Made by a program: the position numbers and the translations under genes
In this document: piece by piece, positions 16,565 to 23,754 of the stretch
Numbering within the stretch: the stretch's first letter is position 1
Layout of the letters: each line of letters begins with the position of its first letter
Notes under the pieces: generated by a model
What the model was told of the DNA's origin: nothing
Seen by the model: only the letters and a program-made list of their open reading frames with translations
The model's database searches: none
Source: JAWWPG01 sp963820035
GTDB taxonomy: Bacteria; Actinomycetota; Actinomycetes; Propionibacteriales; Nocardioidaceae
NCBI GenBank assembly: GCA_963820035.1
Contig: CAWFYK010000002.1
Location: 558,001-622,000 of the forward strand
Length of the DNA: 64,000 bases
Reading direction: 5' to 3'

Positions 16565-17362
16565 GACTGGAATCTCAGCACGTGCGGGCGCAGCGGGCAC
16601 GAGACGTATGCGCCCGACGAGGCGGCGCTTCGAGACCGCCTCCGCGTCGAGACCCCCGCCGGCGAGGCCTGGCGCTGTCTGAGATGCGCCACCTACGTCG
16701 TCGGCGCACCCAAGCGGTCGGGTCCCGCGGACGACGCCCCGGAGGTCCCGCGCGGCAGGCTGCTCCGCGACCGCCGGATCATGCGACTGCTCGCGGCCGA
16801 GCGGGCGTTGCGAGGTCTCGGCCTGGTGAGCCTCGCCTTCCTGGTCTTCTACTTCAAAGGATCCCGTGACAACCTGCACCAGTCCTTCTCCCACGACCTG
16901 CCTCTCCTGCGGCCCCTCGCGGACCAGATCGGCTGGAACGTGGACAGCTCCAAGGTGGTCCGCGGCATCAACGAGGCGTTCACACTCTCGCCGACGACGC
17001 TGACCTGGATCGCCGTCGCCCTCCTGGCATATGCCGCCGTGCAGTTCGTCGAGTGCGTCGGGCTGTGGCTGATGAGACGCTGGGGGGAGTACTTCGCGGT
17101 CATCGCCACCAGCATCTTCCTGCCGGTGGAGATCTACGAGTTGACGGAGCGTGTGACGGTCCTTCGCGTGGTCATCCTGCTCGTCAACATCGCAGCGGTG
17201 GTCTGGTTGCTCTGGTCGAAGCGTCTCTTCGGACTCCGCGGAGGTGGCGCCGCGTTTCACGCCGAGCATCATGCCGAGAGTGTGATGACGGTCGAGCGCG
17301 CCGCCGTTGCTGACGCGGATGCCGGGCGTCCCTGGGCTCGCCCGGTGCCGCCGGGGCGATGA
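16562..17362 (+). CDS. DUF2127 family membrane protein
   Basis: A 266-residue protein starting at GTG 16562 (VDWNLSTCGRSGHETYAPDE). The frame opens 19 codons earlier, but the -10 hexamer 6 nt before this GTG and the family-like N-terminus favour the shorter form. Domain order: a Cys-rich head (CGRSGH, then CLRC, possibly metal binding), then four hydrophobic segments of the DUF2127 family, and a hydrophilic tail of about 45 residues. Function unknown. It is divergent from the globin gene, with a 155-nt shared promoter region. Confidence 0.72.
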   Translation: MDWNLSTCGRSGHETYAPDEAALRDRLRVETPAGEAWRCLRCATYVVGAPKRSGPADDAPEVPRGRLLRDRRIMRLLAAERALRGLGLVSLAFLVFYFKGSRDNLHQSFSHDLPLLRPLADQIGWNVDSSKVVRGINEAFTLSPTTLTWIAVALLAYAAVQFVECVGLWLMRRWGEYFAVIATSIFLPVEIYELTERVTVLRVVILLVNIAAVVWLLWSKRLFGLRGGGAAFHAEHHAESVMTVERAAVADADAGRPWARPVPPGR

Positions 17363-17381
17363 GCGCGGCATACTGGAAGGC

Positions 17382-18065
17382 GTGTATGACGAGCGATCGT
17401 CCCGGCTGCTTCCCGGTGTGCTGTGGACGACCCGCCACGAGGCCGAAGGGCATGTCCTTCCCGACGGCTGCATGGATCTGATCTGGTTCGGTGACCAGCT
17501 GCTCGTCGCCGGCCCTGACACGACGCCGCAGCTGGTCGCGGCCGGCCCGGCCATCGACGTCATCGGTCTGCGCTTCGCGCCGGGTGTCGGGCCACACGTC
17601 ATGGGAGTGCCGGCACGAGAGCTGACCAACTCCCGAGTCCCCGTCGATGACCTGTGGGAGCCGGCCGTCGTACGACGAGTGAGCGACGAGCTCGCCGCCT
17701 CAGAGGACCCAGGAACCACCCTCGAGCATGTTGCCAGCGAACGGCTCCTGGATGCCGAGCCCGTTCCCCGAGAACTCCGAGCAGTGGTGGCGATGATCCG
17801 GCGCGGCGATCGCGTCTCGACCATCGCGGACCACGTCGGGCTCAGCGAACGTCAGCTCCACCGGCGGGCCCTTACCTCGTTCGGTTATGGGCCCAAGGTC
17901 CTCGGGCGCATCCTGCGCTTCCGACGCGCCGCGCAGCTGATCGGCGCAGGCGTGCCGAAGGCGGCGGTCGCAGCCATCACCGGCTACGCAGACCAGCCGC
18001 ACATGGCGCGCGAGTTCCGGCGGCTCAGCGGCCGGTCCGCGGGGGCACTCGCCGGCGACCTATGA
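17382..18065 (+). CDS. AraC-type helix-turn-helix regulator
   Basis: A 227-residue protein with an N-terminal effector-like domain (LLPGVLWTTR, PDGCMDLIWF, typical of DUF6597) and a C-terminal AraC DNA-binding domain with two helix-turn-helix units, including STIADHVGLSERQLHRR and AAITGYADQPHMAREFRRL. Start chosen at GTG 17382: CATACT lies 7 nt upstream, suggesting leaderless initiation, although GGAAGG also sits there. Target genes are unknown. It follows the DUF2127 gene by 19 nt and is convergent with a VOC protein gene 5 nt away. Confidence 0.82.
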   Translation: MYDERSSRLLPGVLWTTRHEAEGHVLPDGCMDLIWFGDQLLVAGPDTTPQLVAAGPAIDVIGLRFAPGVGPHVMGVPARELTNSRVPVDDLWEPAVVRRVSDELAASEDPGTTLEHVASERLLDAEPVPRELRAVVAMIRRGDRVSTIADHVGLSERQLHRRALTSFGYGPKVLGRILRFRRAAQLIGAGVPKAAVAAITGYADQPHMAREFRRLSGRSAGALAGDL

Positions 18066-18070
18066 CTCGC

Positions 18071-18472
18071 CTATGAGTCGCTCGGCAAGGACGCGAACAA
18101 GTCCACCCCGTTGCCGTCAGGATCGTGCATGACGGCGTATCGCATTCCCCAGAAGGCGTCCCATGGTGCGAGGTGGCTCTTGTAGCCCGCACTCACCAGG
18201 TCGTCGTGGACTGAGTCGACCTCCGCCGGAGTGTCACATCTGAAGGCGAGGCTGACCCGGTGGTCACCGGCGGGGGAGCCCCAGGAAGGGTCGAAGCTGC
18301 GGATGGTCTCGATGGTGTCCCACGCCAGCCGGAGCCCACCTGGCAGGGTGGTTTCGACGTGCGGAGAACTGTCGGCATCAGGCGGAAGATCCAGGCCGAG
18401 CCGGCGGTAGAAGGCGAGTGAACGAGACATGTCGGCGACAACGAGGCCGATCAGGTCGAGTTGTGAATTCAT
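18071..18472 (-). CDS. VOC superfamily (glyoxalase/bleomycin-resistance fold) protein
   Basis: A 133-residue single-domain VOC protein with two beta-alpha-beta-beta-beta units. Recognisable are LIGLVVADMSRSLAFYRRLGLD at the start and the C-terminal MHDPDGNGVDLFA, whose region normally supplies a metal-binding Glu; here Asp takes that place. Function cannot be assigned (isomerase, dioxygenase or antibiotic-binding are all possible). The start is the ATG at 18470-18472; an in-frame extension of 32 codons looks non-coding. Confidence 0.75.
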   Translation of the reverse strand: MNSQLDLIGLVVADMSRSLAFYRRLGLDLPPDADSSPHVETTLPGGLRLAWDTIETIRSFDPSWGSPAGDHRVSLAFRCDTPAEVDSVHDDLVSAGYKSHLAPWDAFWGMRYAVMHDPDGNGVDLFASLPSDS

Positions 18473-18579
18473 GTCGAGAAGCGTATGACGCTGAGCAGGC
18501 AGCGTTCTTGAACGTTTCGGACGAGCTTCGGCGGCCGTCGTACCCGCGTCGGGGCAGCTGGCGGGCACTGACGACGAGC

Positions 18580-18951
18580 TCAGGCCGGTGGTGTGCGGGT
18601 CAGGGCCACCAGCTGTCGGAGACAGTGGTCTCGCAGCGGCGCCGGGAAGTCGTGGGCGAGCCTGTTGTAGACAACCCGGCCCTGCTTGCGCGTGACGACG
18701 AGACCCGCGGTGCGCAGCAGGCGCAAGGCATAAGAAACCGAGTCCTCACTGACCTCGAGTGCCAGCGCCAGGTCACCGACACACAGCTCCTCCACCACGT
18801 CGAGGGCATAGATGAGCCGGACCCTGACCGGGTCGGCCATCAGGCTCAGCAGCGCCGTGAGACGGGCCGCGTCGTCTGCACTCGGTAGCCGGCGACGGGC
18901 GTGGGCGACGCGCTCAGGGTCGATCGGGTGATCGTGGTCAGTGAGGGTCAT
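18580..18951 (-). CDS. ArsR/SmtB-family metal-responsive repressor
   Basis: A 123-residue winged-helix repressor. ELCVGDLALALEVSEDSVSYALRLLR matches the alpha-3 and recognition helices of cyanobacterial SmtB (ELCVGDLAQAI...), with Cys at the first alpha-3 position and Gly at the second as in SmtB rather than CadC. The C-terminal alpha-5 helix LRDHCLRQL holds His and Cys in the region where SmtB binds zinc. The His/Asp-rich N-terminus (DHDHPIDPE) could add ligands. It overlaps the upstream permease gene by 14 nt, so it is co-expressed with it and likely controls it. The exact metal is not deducible. Confidence 0.83.
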   Translation of the reverse strand: MTLTDHDHPIDPERVAHARRRLPSADDAARLTALLSLMADPVRVRLIYALDVVEELCVGDLALALEVSEDSVSYALRLLRTAGLVVTRKQGRVVYNRLAHDFPAPLRDHCLRQLVALTRTPPA

Positions 18952-20233
18952 GGGTGTCCTCGGGGTTCGCGATGACGGGGGGCGGCGGGCCTGTGGAGGT
19001 GTGGGAGGCAGCGTGTTCCGTCGTGAAGCGATGCAGGCAGTGGTCGGAGCAGAACCAGTACTGCTCGCCAGCGAGGCGGGTGGTGGCCGGGGCGAACTGC
19101 TTCTCCACCTGCATGCCGCACGCGGGGTCCTTGGCGTAACGGTCGGTGCTGGCGGCGTCGCGGCGTCGATAGAGCCAGTAGAGCCCGGCGAAGGCCAGCA
19201 GGGCGATGATGTTGAGCACCGTGGTGTAGTTCCACTCGAACCCGGTGTGGACGACCATCGTCGGACGAGCCGGCTCGGGGATCCGCAACGCCTTGAACAG
19301 GTACTCGACCGTCAGCCCGGCGAAGCTCATCGTCGCCCAGAACGTCACCAGGATCCGCACGGTGATGCGCATCCCGAAGTACTTGCGGTAGATCGCGAGC
19401 AACGGCAGGGTGATGAGGTCGGCGAAGACGAAGGACACGACTCCTCCGAAGCTGATCCCACCCTGCCAGAGGGCGGCTGCCAGGGGAACGTTGCCGACGG
19501 AGCAGACGAAGCTGATGATCGCGAGAAACGGCCCGAGGATGACGTTCTCCAGGCTCGACCAGAACCCATGGCCGGTGAGGAAGAGGGACTGCCAGAACCA
19601 AGCGGGCACGAGCGCCGCGAGGAAGCCGGCGATCAGGAACCCGAGGGCGAGCTCCTTCCGCACCATGGTCAGGTCGCTGACGGTGTAGCCGGCGGCATCG
19701 CTCCAGCCTGCTCGGCTGCGAAGCCGGCGACGTAGGGGAAGCTGTTCGGTCGGGACCGTGGTGTGGCTCGGCTCCTCGTCGGGCTCGAGGCGCTGGCGCG
19801 CTTCGGCCACCCACTGCTGGGGGATGGCCCGCGGGAGGACGAGGCCGAGCAACACGATCATGATGGCGCCGCCGACGAACTCCGCAAGGGCGAACTGCCA
19901 GCCGATCAGCAGCCAGAGCACGATGCCCAGCTCGACGACCAGGTTCGTGCTCGCCACCATGAAGACCATCGCAGCCGTGAAGTCGGCACCGCGCGCGAAC
20001 AGGCTCTTGGCCAGCGCCGACGAGGCGTAGGAACACGAGGAGCTGACGACGCCGAAGAACGACGACTTGGCCAAGGTGCGCGGGCGTCCATCGCCGAGCG
20101 AGCGGCGCATCTCGGTGCGGGACACGAAGGCCTGCACGGCACCCGACAGCGCGAACCCGAGCACGAGAGCCCAGAGCGTCTCCCAGAACATGAAGAACGC
20201 CTCGTCGACACCGGACCACAGACTGGACAACAC
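18938..20233 (-). CDS. Permease (ArsP_1/DUF318 family) with C-terminal YHS domain
   Basis: A 431-residue protein with about ten hydrophobic segments in two halves. Each half has a Ser-rich conserved loop: SSSCSYASSALAKSLF in the first, and SFVCSVGNVPLAAALW in the second. These are hallmarks of the ArsP_1/DUF318 permeases, some of which export organoarsenicals. After the last segment comes a YHS metal-binding domain with DPACGMQV and YWFCSDHC. Start chosen at GTG 20231-20233, which has AAGGAG 8 nt upstream. The ArsR/SmtB gene overlaps its end. Known family and context suggest export of a toxic metal(loid) or its organic form; the YHS domain suggests copper, iron or a similar soft metal as cargo or sensor. 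Confidence 0.83.
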   Translation of the reverse strand: MLSSLWSGVDEAFFMFWETLWALVLGFALSGAVQAFVSRTEMRRSLGDGRPRTLAKSSFFGVVSSSCSYASSALAKSLFARGADFTAAMVFMVASTNLVVELGIVLWLLIGWQFALAEFVGGAIMIVLLGLVLPRAIPQQWVAEARQRLEPDEEPSHTTVPTEQLPLRRRLRSRAGWSDAAGYTVSDLTMVRKELALGFLIAGFLAALVPAWFWQSLFLTGHGFWSSLENVILGPFLAIISFVCSVGNVPLAAALWQGGISFGGVVSFVFADLITLPLLAIYRKYFGMRITVRILVTFWATMSFAGLTVEYLFKALRIPEPARPTMVVHTGFEWNYTTVLNIIALLAFAGLYWLYRRRDAASTDRYAKDPACGMQVEKQFAPATTRLAGEQYWFCSDHCLHRFTTEHAASHTSTGPPPPVIANPEDTHDPH

Positions 20234-20279
20234 GACCCTGATCTCCTTACTCGGGTGACTCTCAGGATTTACCCGACGA

Positions 20280-20359
20280 CATCCGTGCGGCTTTACGGAT
20301 GACAATCTCCGGTCTACTCCGACCCCGGGAGAAAAGCAAGTCCGTACGCCCTCACGGAT
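20280..20359. promoter_or_regulatory. Two inverted repeats TCCGT-N8-ACGGA in the permease upstream region
   Basis: CATCCGT-N8-ACGGATG at 20280-20301 and TCCGT-N8-ACGGA at 20341-20358 have the same half-site and the same 8-nt gap. The first is placed to cover the promoter of the permease gene; the second lies just upstream of the ArsR-SRPBCC promoter. They are the best candidates for the operator of the SmtB-like repressor encoded at the end of the permease operon. Confidence 0.6.
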
Positions 20360-20376
20360 ATCGTGGCACCCGCTCG

Positions 20377-20415
20377 TTGACAGGTGACTAAATGGTCACC
20401 TATTCTCTGGGTGTG
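20377..20415 (+). promoter_or_regulatory. Promoter with built-in operator of the ArsR-SRPBCC gene
   Basis: TTGACA at 20377-20382 and TATTCT at 20401-20406, spacing 18, then 6 nt to GTG 20413. Between the two boxes lies the perfect inverted repeat AGGTGAC-N6-GTCACCT (20382-20401). A repressor there would block RNA polymerase, so negative autoregulation is likely. The arrangement also shows that the ATG at 20392 lies inside the promoter and is not the start. Confidence 0.8.
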
Positions 20416-21168
20416 GACGCGGTGTTCAAAGCCCTTGCGGACCCGACCCGGCGGAGCCTGCTGGACGAGCTCTTCCGCTCGGATGGCCAGACCTTGAGCG
20501 CCCTCGAGCAGCACTTCGAGATGTCTCGCTTCGGGGTGATGAAGCATCTGAAGCTGCTCGAGGAGGCTGGTCTCGTGGTGACCCGACGACACGGCCGCGA
20601 GAAGCTGCATTTCCTGAACCCTGTCCCGATCCGCCTCGTCCACGACCGGTGGGTGAGCAAGTACGCCGAGCCATGGGCCGCCACGCTGAGCGGTCTCAAA
20701 GACAGACTGGAGACTCCGATGGAGAAGGTTTTCGAGATCTATATCCGCACCACGCCACAGCTGCTCTGGGAGGCCATCACGACGTCCGACATCCGGAGCA
20801 AGTACCAGTTCGGCTGTGGCATCACGTCGGACTGGACGCCCGGATCGAGGTTCGAGATGAGCAGCCCGGGTGCATCTGACCTGCTGGGGGAGGGGGTCAA
20901 CCTGGAGATCGACCCACCGCACCGGCTGGTGCAGTCGATGGTGGCGCTCTGGGGTGACGACGTGAAGAGTGAGGGGTCGACGAGGATCACCTGGGAGATC
21001 GAGCCGATCGGTGACTCGTGCCGGTTGACCGTCACCCACGACCAGCTTCGCGCGGAAGCGAACGAACAGCTCTATGGCGGCTGGCCGATGATTCTCTCTG
21101 GCCTGAAGACCTGGTTGGAGACCGGCGAGCTGCTCACCACCCCCGGCTCGCTGATGTACACCACCTGA
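20413..21168 (+). CDS. ArsR-type repressor fused to an SRPBCC (AHSA1) domain
   Basis: A 251-residue fusion. Residues 1-85 form an ArsR winged helix (VFKALADPTRRSLLDEL, then MSRFGVMKHLKLLEEAGLV as the recognition helix). From about residue 100, after a PMEKVFEIYI junction, comes an AHSA1-type SRPBCC hydrophobic-pocket domain. The ArsR part lacks the CxC metal site, so the SRPBCC pocket may bind an organic ligand. Start moved to GTG 20413 because a consensus promoter and operator occupy the sequence just upstream. It is divergent from the permease operon. Confidence 0.85.
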   Translation: MDAVFKALADPTRRSLLDELFRSDGQTLSALEQHFEMSRFGVMKHLKLLEEAGLVVTRRHGREKLHFLNPVPIRLVHDRWVSKYAEPWAATLSGLKDRLETPMEKVFEIYIRTTPQLLWEAITTSDIRSKYQFGCGITSDWTPGSRFEMSSPGASDLLGEGVNLEIDPPHRLVQSMVALWGDDVKSEGSTRITWEIEPIGDSCRLTVTHDQLRAEANEQLYGGWPMILSGLKTWLETGELLTTPGSLMYTT

Positions 21169-21175
21169 CTCTCCG

Positions 21176-21290
21176 CCGAGCCGTCAGGTTCTTCCCGTCG
21201 AGCCGTCACCTTCTTACCGCCGAACCGTCACCTTCTTACCGCCGAACCGTCACCTTCTTACCGCCGAACCGTCACCTTCTTCCGGGAGGT
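21176..21290 (+). repeat. 22-bp repeat array, forward arm
   Basis: CCGTCA begins at 21181, 21203, 21225, 21247 and 21269, an exact 22-nt period. Units read GAGCCGTCA or GAACCGTCA followed by CCTTCTTACCGC. The array starts 8 nt after the stop of the ArsR-SRPBCC gene. It faces the larger reverse array at 21393-21596. Confidence 0.9.
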
Positions 21291-21392
21291 CGGCGTACGA
21301 CGTCCGCCCGGGTAGACGCTCAACCGCGAGTGTGGACAGGCGTACCCGCCGCTAGTGCCGGCCGACCCGGCATACCGGGAAGGCACGATCGA

Positions 21393-21596
21393 AGAACATG
21401 ACGGCTCGGACGGAAGAACATGACGGCTCGACCGCAACAACATGACGGCTCGGCGGTAAGAACGTGACGGCTCGGACGGAAGAACCTGACGGCTCGACCG
21501 CAACAACATGACGGCTCGGCGGTAAGAACGTGACGGCTCGGACGGAAGAACATGACGGCTCGGACGGAAGAACCTGACGGCTCGACAGATGGACCA
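21393..21596 (-). repeat. 22-bp repeat array, reverse arm
   Basis: Nine units, with TGACGG (the reverse complement of CCGTCA) at 21399, 21421, 21443, 21465, 21487, 21509, 21531, 21553 and 21575. The period is 22 nt throughout. Four linker types alternate, giving a higher-order pattern. The array ends against the stop codon of the minus-strand PPOX gene at 21597. Together with the forward arm it forms a large inverted repeat with a roughly 110-nt spacer between convergent genes. Confidence 0.92.
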
Positions 21597-22055
21597 TCAG
21601 CCGGGGATCAGCCAGCTGCCGCCACGCATCAGCTCGCGGCCGGACAGCTCATCAGCCTCGCGCCACGCCTGCAGCCGCTGGGGACGGATGCGGAAGTAGC
21701 CGTAGCCGCTCAGGGTCCGCGGGTCGAAGCCTGTCTTGGCCGCGAAGGCGTCGCCGGCATCGGACGTGAGCTCGTCATCGGCGAGGACCCGGACGGCGCC
21801 CTCGATGAGGACGACGTCACGGGTCGGCCCGATCCCGACGCGAGCCTTGCCGCTCGCCTGCAGGTTTCGCCCCGTGGGACTGGCGGACGGGGTCGCGATG
21901 AGCAGGGTCGCGCCGTCCCACAGGAAGGAGAGCGGTACCAGATAGGGCGTGCCGGACTCGGGGTCGGCGGTCGCCACCCAGGCGTCGACATCGTTCTCGA
22001 GCCGGTTGAGCACGTCGTCGCGGCGCTGCTCGCCGGTCCGCGGGGGAGCGGTCAT
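21597..22055 (-). CDS. PPOX-class split-barrel oxidoreductase/flavin-binding protein 1
   Basis: A 152-residue split beta-barrel protein of the pyridoxamine-phosphate-oxidase-like class, which in actinobacteria includes many F420- and FMN-dependent reductases. Motifs: DAWVATADPESGTPYLVPLSFLW at the N-terminus and ASGKARVGIG in the middle, with RIRPQRLQAW near the end. Cofactor and substrate are not deducible. The 22-bp repeat array begins immediately past its stop. It does not closely resemble the PPOX protein at 29.97 kb. Confidence 0.75.
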   Translation of the reverse strand: MTAPPRTGEQRRDDVLNRLENDVDAWVATADPESGTPYLVPLSFLWDGATLLIATPSASPTGRNLQASGKARVGIGPTRDVVLIEGAVRVLADDELTSDAGDAFAAKTGFDPRTLSGYGYFRIRPQRLQAWREADELSGRELMRGGSWLIPG

Positions 22056-22223
22056 CGGGCCTCCTGCTGATTGGCGTGCAGAGAGCGCGATGCTACCGAG
22101 CGGCGGTGCCGCGTATGACGCGAGCTCTCGCGCCGCGGATCCTCAACCGCGAGCGCTCCGTCCGTCGTACGCCGTCCGAGCCCTCGTGGCGGATGACGTG
22201 GCCCGAAAGGCAGGAGCCGTCCC

Positions 22224-22637
22224 TCAGTTCGACATGGGTTGGGACAGCGCCCAGATCACCACGAGATCGAAGGCGATGATCACGATCGTCCACAGCGGGT
22301 AGTGAGGGATGAAGAGGAAGTTGGCGAAGATCGACAGCATGGCCCCGACGATGCCTAGTGCGCGTGCCCAGTTCTGACCGTAGAGAATCCCGATACCGAC
22401 CAGGGTAACGATCGTGCCGATGATGAGGTGGGCAAGGCCCCAGCCGGTCGAGCTGATGTCGAACGGGTAGTGGCTGGTCTTCACGTAGAAGTTGTCGTCG
22501 GCGAGTGCGACGATTCCTTCGAGGACCTGGAAGATGCCGGTGATCGACAGGATGGCGCCAGCGAAGAACATGATGCCGACAGCCCAAGGGCTCGTCGTCT
22601 CACGCCTGTCCGGGTCGGAGTAGTTCCTGGTCGTCAT
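22224..22637 (-). CDS. Four-helix integral membrane protein (DUF7144-like)
   Basis: A 137-residue membrane protein with four hydrophobic segments: SPWAVGIMFFAGAILSITGI, GLAHLIIGTIVTLVGIGILYG, ALGIVGAMLSIFANFLFIP, and WTIVIIAFDLVVIWALS. This topology and the start MTTRNYSDPDRRETTSPW fit the small DUF7144-like family common in actinobacteria. Function unknown. Start is ATG 22635-22637; a long upstream extension overlaps the LysR gene in another frame and is not real. Confidence 0.72.
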   Translation of the reverse strand: MTTRNYSDPDRRETTSPWAVGIMFFAGAILSITGIFQVLEGIVALADDNFYVKTSHYPFDISSTGWGLAHLIIGTIVTLVGIGILYGQNWARALGIVGAMLSIFANFLFIPHYPLWTIVIIAFDLVVIWALSQPMSN

Positions 22638-22716
22638 GGCCTCTCCCTGTCGTCCCTCGAACGACGCTCGCCTGAGCGCCTGGCCCAAGTCTGTGGCTGC
22701 TGCGCGGCTCGCTGCC

Positions 22717-23670
22717 TCACCCGCTGTGGGTGAAGGGTTCCTGGGGCACACCCCAGGGCCGGTCGGCACGACTCCTCTCGCCGGACTGCTCGGCCGCGGC
22801 GAGCATCCGCAACACCAACGAGAGCGCCGGCCAACCTGCATGTCCGCGCCGCGTGACTGTGAAGGCGCGCAGCGTGACGGCCGGGTCCATGAGTGGCAGG
22901 AGGCGCACCCCTCCCCGAGTCGGCTTCGTCGCCGGCAACAGACCGACCCCCAAGCCGGCGACGATAAGGTCCTCGACCAGGTCCAGGCTGTCGGCGGTGT
23001 GGGTGAGGCGCGGCTCGAAGCCGGCCATCGCACCGATCGCGCGAAGCACCTGCTCGTCCGCGGTGTTGCGTGAGTTCCCGATCCATGGCCGGTCCCGGTA
23101 GGTCGTGAAGACCGCCAGGCTGTTGCCCTCCGGTACCTCGTCGCCAGCGGGGACGCCGAGACCCCAGGGGGTCGACCACATGGCGGTGACGTTCAGCTCG
23201 GGGTGCGGCGCCAGCGGGGCCAGGTTGTAGTCATAGGCGAGCGCAAGGTCGACCTTGTCCGCCGCCAGCAGGTCGAAGGCCTCTGCTGGTTCGTACTCGT
23301 GGAACACCAGCTGCACCTCGGGATTGCGGATGGCGAGCTGGTCGACAATCGGCAGCAGGGTACGACGGATGGCCGTCGCGAAACCCGCCACCCGCACGGT
23401 CCCGGTCGGTTCTGCGCTCGGGTCGAGGTCGACGTACGCCGCGTCCACGGCGGTCAGGATGTCGACGGCGTGCTCGGCGAGCCGCCGACCCGCTGGGGTC
23501 AACCGGACGCCGCGTCCAACGGGCTCGACCAGGGGCGTGCCGGTCTCCCGGGCCAAGGCCGCGATCTGCTGCGACACCGTGGACGTCGTCGTGCCGAGCG
23601 CTTCGGCGACGGCACGCATCGACCCGGTGCGGGACAGTTCGAGCAGCACCTGCAGCCGACGGGTCTCCAC
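22717..23670 (-). CDS. LysR-family transcriptional regulator
   Basis: A 317-residue LysR regulator: an N-terminal winged helix (LQVLLELSRTGSMRAVAEAL, TTSTVSQQIAALARETG, LTPAGRRLAEHA) and a C-terminal periplasmic-binding-like effector domain. It is divergent from an EamA exporter gene and a LysR-type dyad sits between the two starts, so control of the exporter is likely. LysR/EamA pairs usually govern export of an amino acid or a toxic metabolite that acts as inducer. Confidence 0.87.
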   Translation of the reverse strand: METRRLQVLLELSRTGSMRAVAEALGTTTSTVSQQIAALARETGTPLVEPVGRGVRLTPAGRRLAEHAVDILTAVDAAYVDLDPSAEPTGTVRVAGFATAIRRTLLPIVDQLAIRNPEVQLVFHEYEPAEAFDLLAADKVDLALAYDYNLAPLAPHPELNVTAMWSTPWGLGVPAGDEVPEGNSLAVFTTYRDRPWIGNSRNTADEQVLRAIGAMAGFEPRLTHTADSLDLVEDLIVAGLGVGLLPATKPTRGGVRLLPLMDPAVTLRAFTVTRRGHAGWPALSLVLRMLAAAEQSGERSRADRPWGVPQEPFTHSG

Positions 23671-23682
23671 GTGAGCGATTGT

Positions 23683-23708
23683 CCATGAATGCTGGACGGT
23701 ATGTCCAG
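23683..23708. promoter_or_regulatory. LysR-type dyad between the regulator and exporter genes
   Basis: CTGGAC-GGTAT-GTCCAG at 23692-23708 is a perfect inverted repeat that contains a T-N13-A LysR box. Another GTCCA half-site at 23681-23685 gives three half-sites in 28 nt, as in LysR operators that bind a dimer of dimers. It lies 13 nt from the LysR start, consistent with autoregulation. Confidence 0.65.
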
Positions 23709-23754
23709 AACTATCACGTGGACACGGATGATTCCGGCGTCGTTAACTGGGGCG

